Below are positions 9,901 through 12,682 of a DNA stretch of 12,682 nucleotides, one piece after another. The position numbers and the translations under genes are program-made. The notes below the pieces were generated by a model. It worked only from the letters and a program-made list of their open reading frames with translations. It ran no database searches and was not told the origin of the DNA. Source of the stretch: Gemmatimonadota bacterium (GTDB lineage: Bacteria; Gemmatimonadota; Gemmatimonadetes; Gemmatimonadales; GWC2-71-9); the NCBI GenBank assembly GCA_016180765.1, contig JACPAP010000275.1, positions 1-12,682 of the forward strand, given 5' to 3'. Each line of letters opens with the position of its first letter. The stretch's first letter is position 1.

Positions 9901-10461
9901 GCGGTCGGTGAAGCTGCCATCGCCGTTGTTGATGTAGAGCACGTTGCGCCCGCGCATACTCAGATAGTTGACGGAGGAGACGTAGATGTCGAGGTAGCCG
10001 TCGCCGTTCACGTCGGCCATGGTGACGCCGCTCGACCAGCCCTCGGGGCCGGGCACACCGGCCCGGTCGGTGATGTCCGCGAAGCGATAGTCCCCCTGGT
10101 TCCGGTAGAGCCGGTTCGGCCAGCGGTTGGACGTAAAGTACAGGTCCGGCAGGCCGTCGTTGTCGATGTCGCCCGCGGCGACGCCGCCGCCGTTGTAGTA
10201 GTACAGGTAGTTGAGGATGTTGAACTCCGGGTCATCTTCCGGCAGCTGGTTGACGAACGTGACGCCGGTCGCTTCGGGCGGCAGCAGCTCAAACAGCGAC
10301 GGCGATTTCCCAGCGGCCCGACAGCCAGCCAGGGCCGCGCCAGCGGCGAGCAACAGATTTACCGCAGAGGGCGCAGAGAGCAGCGCCTGCCCCCCGCCCG
10401 GAGCCAGGCCGATGCGGAGCCGCGTCGCCGAGAGCCGGCAGGCCAGGTTAGAGGTAACCAC
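6994..10461 (-). CDS. Large VCBS repeat lipoprotein with two beta-propeller halves and an ASPIC/UnbV domain
   Basis: The frame is open from 10542, but the first part overlaps the selenoprotein gene. I choose GTG at 10461, which overlaps that gene by 14 bases. This gives about 1155 residues, with an Arg-containing n-region, a hydrophobic NLLLAAGAALAGC core and a lipobox Cys at residue 47; the start is uncertain. The first half (about residues 95-500) has seven VCBS loops (GDIDNDGLPDLYFTSN, FFDYDGDGDLDLYLLN and others), followed by ASPIC/UnbV at about 534-620 (HHYLSVVLRG, GGIGAKVMI, HFGLGRS). After a Pro/Ala-rich linker, the second half (about 660-1150) begins with PHQLSTEGPALAVGDVNGDG and has six more loops, then VVVGEWMPI, NGVSYPLAGRDE, EAQIAPIY and VVARNNDRLQ. 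This is the standard layout of the long VCBS proteins; no enzymatic residues are known for them. It lies between the selenoprotein and the TPR-VCBS gene with overlapping ends, so it is probably co-translated. Two copies of a dispersed repeat lie inside the frame. Confidence 0.85.
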   Translation of the reverse strand: MVTSNLACRLSATRLRIGLAPGGGQALLSAPSAVNLLLAAGAALAGCRAAGKSPSLFELLPPEATGVTFVNQLPEDDPEFNILNYLYYYNGGGVAAGDIDNDGLPDLYFTSNRWPNRLYRNQGDYRFADITDRAGVPGPEGWSSGVTMADVNGDGYLDIYVSSVNYLSMRGRNVLYINNGDGSFTDRAEEYGLAHAGYSTQAAFFDYDGDGDLDLYLLNHSMHSERTRSWRPQREPRHPKAGDRLFRNDGNRFVDVSERAGILGGVEGYGLGLIVSDLNRDGCPDLFVGNDFQENDFLYYNNCDGTFTESIASSMGHTSSASMGVDAADYDNDGRPDVVVLDMLPEREDLLKTSANAESFRVFELKRHAGYHPQYARNTLHLNRGQGRFSEIGYLAGVYATDWSWAPLFADLDNDGYKDLFITNGIYRRPNDLDYLSYVGTSAIQASLANEITQENLALVLRAMPQVPIPNYAYRNNGDLTFTNLADAWGLAQPGFSTGAVYVDLNHSGALDLVVNNINAPAAIYRNRAREVNGHHYLSVVLRGSGANTGGIGAKVMIRHDGMTQMVEQMPTRGFQSSVDPGLHFGLGRSTQIDSLIVIWPDRRFQVLTDVGADRMVTLTQAEAAGRYSYPGPQGAQRPQTYLPSAPAAASAASPAVFADLTAQLAIDYQHHENTFFDYHREPFMPHQLSTEGPALAVGDVNGDGLDDLYVGGAKWQAGRLLIQRRDGTFRTSSERVFQADSLHEDVDAAFLDADGDGDLDLYVVSGGNEFWGDAEALRDRLYTNDGQGNFGRARDALPEFFANGGCVVPGDFNGDGHVDLFVGSRVVSRQYGVIPRSYLLQNDGTGRFLDVTLAKAEALGAAGMVSSAAWVDYDGDRQLDLVVVGEWMPIRIFRQEGGRFVDRTAEAGLSGTDGWWNTVAAVDLTGDGRKDLVLGNLGLNSYIRASRKAPARLYIHDFAGGGALQQILTFYKNGVSYPLAGRDEFVQQIPRLKSRYVSYARFGASRIQDIFPASELKEATVREAYLLASSVALNRRDGTFALQPLPVEAQIAPIYAVLAEDFDGDGHTDLVVAGNFYGVPPVRGRYDASYGLLLRGDGAGRFEAVDLEASGLVIEGQVRAMEPLRHAGGHPLIVVARNNDRLQVLRPLRWRGAP
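8501..8570. repeat. Imperfect palindromic GC-rich repeat within the linker of the VCBS gene
   Basis: Left arm 8512-8530 and right arm 8549-8567 are 19-nt inverted repeats with two mismatches, separated by 18 bases. A second, overlapping pairing (8506-8519 with 8542-8555) is perfect over 14 nt. The arms are built from CCGCAGAGGC-like units. The repeat is read in frame as a Pro/Ala/Gln linker (about residues 631-654 from GTG 10461), so it does not break the gene. It shares 15 of 17 bases with the copy near 10362-10378. Confidence 0.6.
10361..10380. repeat. Dispersed repeat unit (CCGCAGAGGGCGCAGAG) in the signal-peptide region of the VCBS gene
   Basis: Bases 10362-10378 match 8505-8521 at 15 of 17 positions. 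On the minus strand it encodes about LLSAPSAV, just before the hydrophobic core of the lipoprotein signal. Similar CTCTGCG-rich elements are, from memory, common dispersed repeats in several GC-rich environmental phyla. Two copies in one gene argue against chance, but the unit is short. Confidence 0.45.
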
Positions 10462-11032
10462 GCCGCAGCAGCATCTTCGCCCCGTGCGCGAACGCCTCCG
10501 GTCCGGGGACGTCGAAGCCCAGGGTATCGGCCATGCGGTCATAGATATTGAAGAGCACGGAGGCGTGGATCGCGTCTTCGATGGCCTCGTCGCTCAGGCC
10601 CGCCGCCCGAAGGGGAACCACGTCCGCCGCCGTCACCTCCGCAGGCTCGAGCGTCAGCTTCTCCAGGAATCCGAGCATCCCCCGCAGCCGCTGGTCTATG
10701 GGTGCCGTGCGCCAGTCCTCCAGGACCCGCTCCACCAGCTTCTCATCGCCCAATGCCCTCGACGCGACCGCGCCGTGCGCCCGCGTTCAGAACACGCATT
10801 GGTTCAGGCGGGACGTAAAGGCCGCAAACAGCTCCCGCTCGCCCACGCTCCACTCCGAGGGCCCTCGCATGACGGCCTGAGTCCAGACACTGATGGGCCG
10901 GCCGAAGAACTCCGGCCGGTAGAGCAGCGTCCGGATGATGTCCACCACGCGCCGGCGCGTTACCAGCCGGATCATACCCATGACGATCTTCTGCGGGAGT
11001 CGATGCCCACGCTCCACGACGCCGAGACGCAT
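10448..11032 (-). CDS. AhpD-like (carboxymuconolactone decarboxylase family) selenoprotein, in-frame TGA read as Sec82
   Basis: This is one 194-residue frame interrupted only by TGA at 10787-10789; ordinary calling splits it into an 81-aa and a 101-aa ORF. The ATG at 11032 overlaps the upstream stop (TGATG) and has AGGAG seven bases before it. Residues 65-86 read ERELFAAF..RLNQCVF-U-TRAH. E67, C79, U82 and H86 reproduce the spacing of the catalytic Glu, the Cys-x-x-Cys and the His of AhpD (Glu118, Cys130, Cys133 and His137 in the M. tuberculosis enzyme), with Sec in place of the second Cys. The C-terminal half (PLRAAGLSDEAIEDAI, FNIYDRMADTLGF) is typical of this family and has no decay. A SECIS-like hairpin follows the TGA. 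The family reduces peroxides through a thiol pair; the natural substrate and reductant here are unknown. It has no signal peptide and is probably cytoplasmic. The alternative is a Cys-to-stop mutation or a sequencing error; the position and hairpin make that less likely. Confidence 0.85.
10755..10780 (-). promoter_or_regulatory. Candidate bacterial SECIS element
   Basis: Numbering from the U of UGA as 1, bases 15-20 (CGGCGC) pair with 25-30 (GCGUCG), with one G-U wobble. They enclose the tetraloop GGUC at 21-24 (10766-10769). Below, 10-11 can pair with 34-35 across mismatches. The loop starts 18 nt after the UGA and begins with G, within the usual limits for bacterial SECIS elements; the E. 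coli fdhF element also presents GGUC in its apical loop at nearly the same distance. The stem was folded by eye. Confidence 0.65.
10787..10789 (-). other. Selenocysteine (TGA) codon
   Basis: The minus-strand TGA lies between codons for Cys-Val-Phe and Thr-Arg-Ala-His. The frame continues without another stop for 112 codons, and the protein sequence on both sides belongs to the same family. The position equals that of the second redox cysteine of the AhpD motif. Confidence 0.8.
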
Positions 11033-11367
11033 CAGACCGCTCCTTTCAGCGCCGCCAACCCGCGCTCGAGGCGGCCCAGGCCGGCTCCCAGCGCGGCGCT
11101 GGCGGTAATCTCGAAGATCGCGTCCTCGGAGTACCCCGCCTGCCGGAGCGCCTGCACGTCGCCATCGGTCACCCGGAACGGCTGTTGGGCCACCTTGTCC
11201 ACCAAGGTCGACAGGACGGCCGGCACGCCCGGTTCCACGCCGGGGCGGCCCCCCAGCCCGGCCGCGCGGGCCTCCACTGCCGCCCGAAGAGAAGCCTCCG
11301 TGACTCCGGAGGTCCCGAGCACCGCGCCGCGCAGGCGGTGCACCAAGCCCGAGTACCGCTGGCTCAT
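11032..11367 (-). CDS. Small cysteine-free AhpD/CMD-like helical protein
   Basis: I choose ATG at 11367 (111 aa); a GTG at 11376 would add three residues. The segment LSTLVDKVAQQPFRVTDGDVQALRQAGYSEDAIFEITASAALGAGLGRLERGL parallels the C-terminal half of the adjacent selenoprotein (FLEKLTLEPAEVTAADVVPLRAAGLSDEAIEDAI), a pattern of the AhpD/carboxymuconolactone decarboxylase fold. It has no cysteine at all, so it cannot carry the CxxC chemistry. Its stop overlaps the selenoprotein ATG by one base, so the pair is probably co-translated and may form a complex. It is the first gene of the operon. A non-catalytic partner subunit is the simplest reading, as inference. Confidence 0.75.
   Translation of the reverse strand: MSQRYSGLVHRLRGAVLGTSGVTEASLRAAVEARAAGLGGRPGVEPGVPAVLSTLVDKVAQQPFRVTDGDVQALRQAGYSEDAIFEITASAALGAGLGRLERGLAALKGAV
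11040..11044 (-). promoter_or_regulatory. Ribosome binding site of the selenoprotein gene
   Basis: The minus-strand AGGAG (within AAAGGAG) is seven bases before the ATG at 11032, inside the last codons of the upstream gene. It is one of the clearest Shine-Dalgarno sequences in the window, showing that the 81-aa 'fragment' is translated as a proper gene start. Confidence 0.65.
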
Positions 11368-11383
11368 GGCTCCCACCCGTTGT

Positions 11384-11413
11384 CTGACATCGGCAGAAGG
11401 AGCGATCTATATT
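11384..11413 (+). promoter_or_regulatory. Sigma70-like promoter for the small lipoprotein, probably leaderless
   Basis: CTGACA (11384-11389) and TATATT (11408-11413), 18 bases apart, each differ from the consensus at one position. The -10 box ends five bases before the ATG at 11419, so transcription would begin at about the start codon. The only Shine-Dalgarno-like sequence (AAGGAG, 11397-11402) is 16 bases away, too far to be used. The same 50-base gap must hold the promoter of the minus-strand operon; there I see only an AT-rich TATAGAT on the minus strand. Confidence 0.4.
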
Positions 11414-11418
11414 GACCT

Positions 11419-11655
11419 ATGCGGTTCTCACCGCGCACCCGGCTACCCGCCGTGTTGCTCATCGGACTCATCTCCGGATGTGCCCATTCGGGCGGCACCG
11501 GCCAGGGCGAGACCGAGGAACCCACGCCGCAGAGTCCGTCCCGCTGGACCGTGACCGCGGAAGATATTGAGCGCCGGCCCGGCGAGCCCATCGAAGGCGC
11601 CCGAGGTGCCAACGGGGTCATCGTGATCAAGACCAAGCGGCCGGATCTGCGGTGA
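11419..11655 (+). CDS. Small lipoprotein with TonB-receptor plug-like ends, apparently internally deleted
   Basis: The 78-residue protein has a clear lipoprotein signal: MRFSPRTR, a hydrophobic core and LISGC with the lipid-attachment Cys at residue 21. A Gly/Glu/Pro-rich linker follows, then WTVTAEDIERRPGEPIE and GARGANGVIVIKTKRPD. The last segment is the hallmark end of a TonB-dependent receptor plug domain. In the plug-like lipoproteins I recall from Gemmatimonadota-type genomes, several dozen residues (the PGV, IRIRG and YVIDG portions) lie between these two segments; here they are joined directly. The frame is intact. It may be a degenerate relic or a minimal version, and the function is unknown. 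It is divergent from the selenoprotein operon and convergent with the paralogous VCBS gene. Confidence 0.7.
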   Translation: MRFSPRTRLPAVLLIGLISGCAHSGGTGQGETEEPTPQSPSRWTVTAEDIERRPGEPIEGARGANGVIVIKTKRPDLR

Positions 11656-11681
11656 TTACCTCGCCAGTCCGGTCCTGAATA

Positions 11682-12680
11682 TTACTTGCCCGCTGCCACG
11701 GAGCGCCTCATGGGGTTGGAGCGGAAGATCAGCGGGCGGTCGTTGTTTCGGGTCACGACGTACCGATCGCCGCGCGGTGTCCCGACACGCTGGATGTCGC
11801 GGGCCTGCCCGGGCACGAAAAAACCGCTCTCCGAGGTCGGCACGGGAGTGAAACTCCCGGTTCCGTCTCCGCGCAGGAACAGACCGTAGCCCGCGCTCAT
11901 CCGGCCGATCTCCGGTTTCACCCCATCGAAATTGCCGGCCAGCAGGAGGTCGAGCGTTCCGTTGCCGTCGAAATCGGCGGCCAGGATCCCGTAGACCGGA
12001 GCGATCTGCGCCTCGAGCGGGAGCGGGACCAGCGTGAAGGAGCCGTCGCCGTCGTTCCGCACCAGCGCCGTCGCGAACGTGTGCGCTTTCTTGAGGACCG
12101 CATCGGCCAGATCACGCGCCGGGAAGAGGTCTGACGTCGCCTGCCGGGCATAATCTTCGGCCTTGGCGTAACGACCCTTGAGCATACTCAGCGATTGTAG
12201 CAGATCGTCACGCAGCGCCAGCGGATAACTGACCCCGTGAGTGTAGTATGACACGATCTGTTCGACGTAGCCGTTCCCATCAAAATCCTTGACATACATG
12301 GTGGCCGGTTCGTGCTCGGCGGCGCGGAGGCGCGTGTTGAGGCCCAGGTTGCCCACCACGAAGTCGGTGCGGCCGTCGCCGGTGAAATCGCCTGCCACGA
12401 TCCGGTTCCACCAGCCGTGGCTCTTCTCCAGCCCGGGGGGGTTCATCCGCTCGAGCCTGCCGGCACCGGTATTGCGAAAGATCGTGATCGGCATCCACTC
12501 GCCGACCACGACCAGATCCAGCCGGCCGTCTCCGTCCAGGTCGGTCCACAGGGCGTCGGTGACCATCCCGATGCGGGCCAACTCGGGCGCCACCTGTTGG
12601 GTGACATCGGTGAAGCGGCCCCGGCCGTGGTTCCGGAGCAGCGCGCTCGGTGGATCGAGGCCATAGCGCCAGGGGACGAC
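11682..12680 (-). CDS. C-terminal part of a second large VCBS repeat protein (5' end beyond the window)
   Basis: The frame is open to the right edge; the GTG at 12593 is internal, since upstream codons continue the family sequence (YGLDPPSALLRNHGRGRFTDVT). About 332 residues are visible. They match the last third of the VCBS lipoprotein at 6994-10461 motif by motif: DLVVVGEWMPI, WWN, VVGNLGLN, GVSYPLALRDDLLQ, FATALVRNDGDGSF, PLEAQIAPVYGI, LLLAGNFDGVKPEIGR and VVTRNNDR. VCBS loops include DLDGDGRLDLVVVG, DFTGDGRTDFVVGN and DFDGNGTLDLLLAG. It is therefore a paralog, separated from the other copy by the selenoprotein pair and the small lipoprotein. The N-terminal half cannot be described. Confidence 0.85.
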   Translation of the reverse strand, partial: VVPWRYGLDPPSALLRNHGRGRFTDVTQQVAPELARIGMVTDALWTDLDGDGRLDLVVVGEWMPITIFRNTGAGRLERMNPPGLEKSHGWWNRIVAGDFTGDGRTDFVVGNLGLNTRLRAAEHEPATMYVKDFDGNGYVEQIVSYYTHGVSYPLALRDDLLQSLSMLKGRYAKAEDYARQATSDLFPARDLADAVLKKAHTFATALVRNDGDGSFTLVPLPLEAQIAPVYGILAADFDGNGTLDLLLAGNFDGVKPEIGRMSAGYGLFLRGDGTGSFTPVPTSESGFFVPGQARDIQRVGTPRGDRYVVTRNNDRPLIFRSNPMRRSVAAGK

Positions 12681-12682
12681 GC

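Noticed and set aside
9960..10020. Repeated DNA units along the VCBS genes resembling a tandem array
   Set aside because: The similarity follows from the repeated DxDxDGxxD protein motif; spacing is irregular and the DNA diverges, so this is protein repetition, not a CRISPR or satellite array.
8644..10551. 635-aa ORF on the + strand antisense to the VCBS lipoprotein gene (and similar long antisense frames at 1136-2524, 3542-4711 and 5495-6508)
   Set aside because: It mirrors the repetitive, GC-rich VCBS codons and gives Val/Ile/Glu-rich protein without family resemblance; the minus frame carries all the recognisable domains.
10448..10753. Separate 101-aa gene starting at TTG 10753
   Set aside because: It is the C-terminal part of the selenoprotein frame; there is no Shine-Dalgarno before the TTG and the family sequence continues upstream through the TGA.
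10787..11032. Nonsense-mutated pseudogene of an AhpD-like protein
   Set aside because: The only lesion is a TGA exactly at the redox Cys position, with a SECIS-like hairpin after it and intact sequence on both sides. It remains the main alternative.
11656..11681. Terminator or small RNA in the 26-base gap between the plug lipoprotein and the partial VCBS gene
   Set aside because: No hairpin of more than a few pairs and no T-run could be found.

Overview
This is a GC-rich bacterial window carrying two main operons that point towards each other, followed by a short divergent/convergent tail. Three things suggest a Gram-negative soil or sediment lineage of the Gemmatimonadota/Acidobacteriota kind: the number of large VCBS/FG-GAP (CRTAC1/ASPIC-type) exported proteins, the TPR lipoproteins, and a small lipoprotein ending in a TonB-receptor plug motif. 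This assignment is inference; there is no rRNA or other marker gene here.

Left part (1-3420, + strand): the 3' end of what looks like a multiheme cytochrome-type protein, then a 598-aa membrane-anchored CRTAC1/ASPIC-UnbV protein, then a 290-aa membrane-anchored TPR protein that starts on TTG inside the previous stop codon. The three are contiguous and probably co-transcribed.

Centre (3431-11367, - strand): a tight four-gene operon, transcribed right to left, in which successive genes overlap. In order it holds (i) a 111-aa cysteine-free AhpD/CMD-like helical protein, (ii) a 194-aa AhpD-like protein read through an in-frame TGA, (iii) a roughly 1155-aa VCBS lipoprotein and (iv) an 1187-aa TPR + VCBS lipoprotein with a long extra C-terminal domain.

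The main discovery is gene (ii). Two adjacent fragments (81 and 101 aa) lie in the same frame and are separated only by TGA at 10787-10789. That TGA stands exactly where the second cysteine of the AhpD C-x-x-C-x-x-x-H centre belongs, giving E67, C79, U82 and H86. Immediately 3' of the TGA the mRNA can form a 6-bp stem capped by a GGUC loop, 18 nt after the UGA, as expected for a bacterial SECIS. I therefore call it a selenoprotein, not a pseudogene. No selA/B/C/D genes are in the window.

Right part: a 78-aa lipoprotein (11419-11655, +) that seems to be an internally deleted TonB-plug-like protein, with a promoter-like sequence suggesting a leaderless transcript. It is followed by the 3' part of a second large VCBS protein (11682 to the window end, -) that is paralogous to gene (iii).

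Gene (iii) also carries two copies of a GC-rich 'CCGCAGAGG' dispersed repeat inside its reading frame, one in the interdomain linker and one in the signal-peptide region. There is no stretch over 300 bases without a gene; the longest gaps are about 50 bases (11368-11418) and 26 bases (11656-11681).
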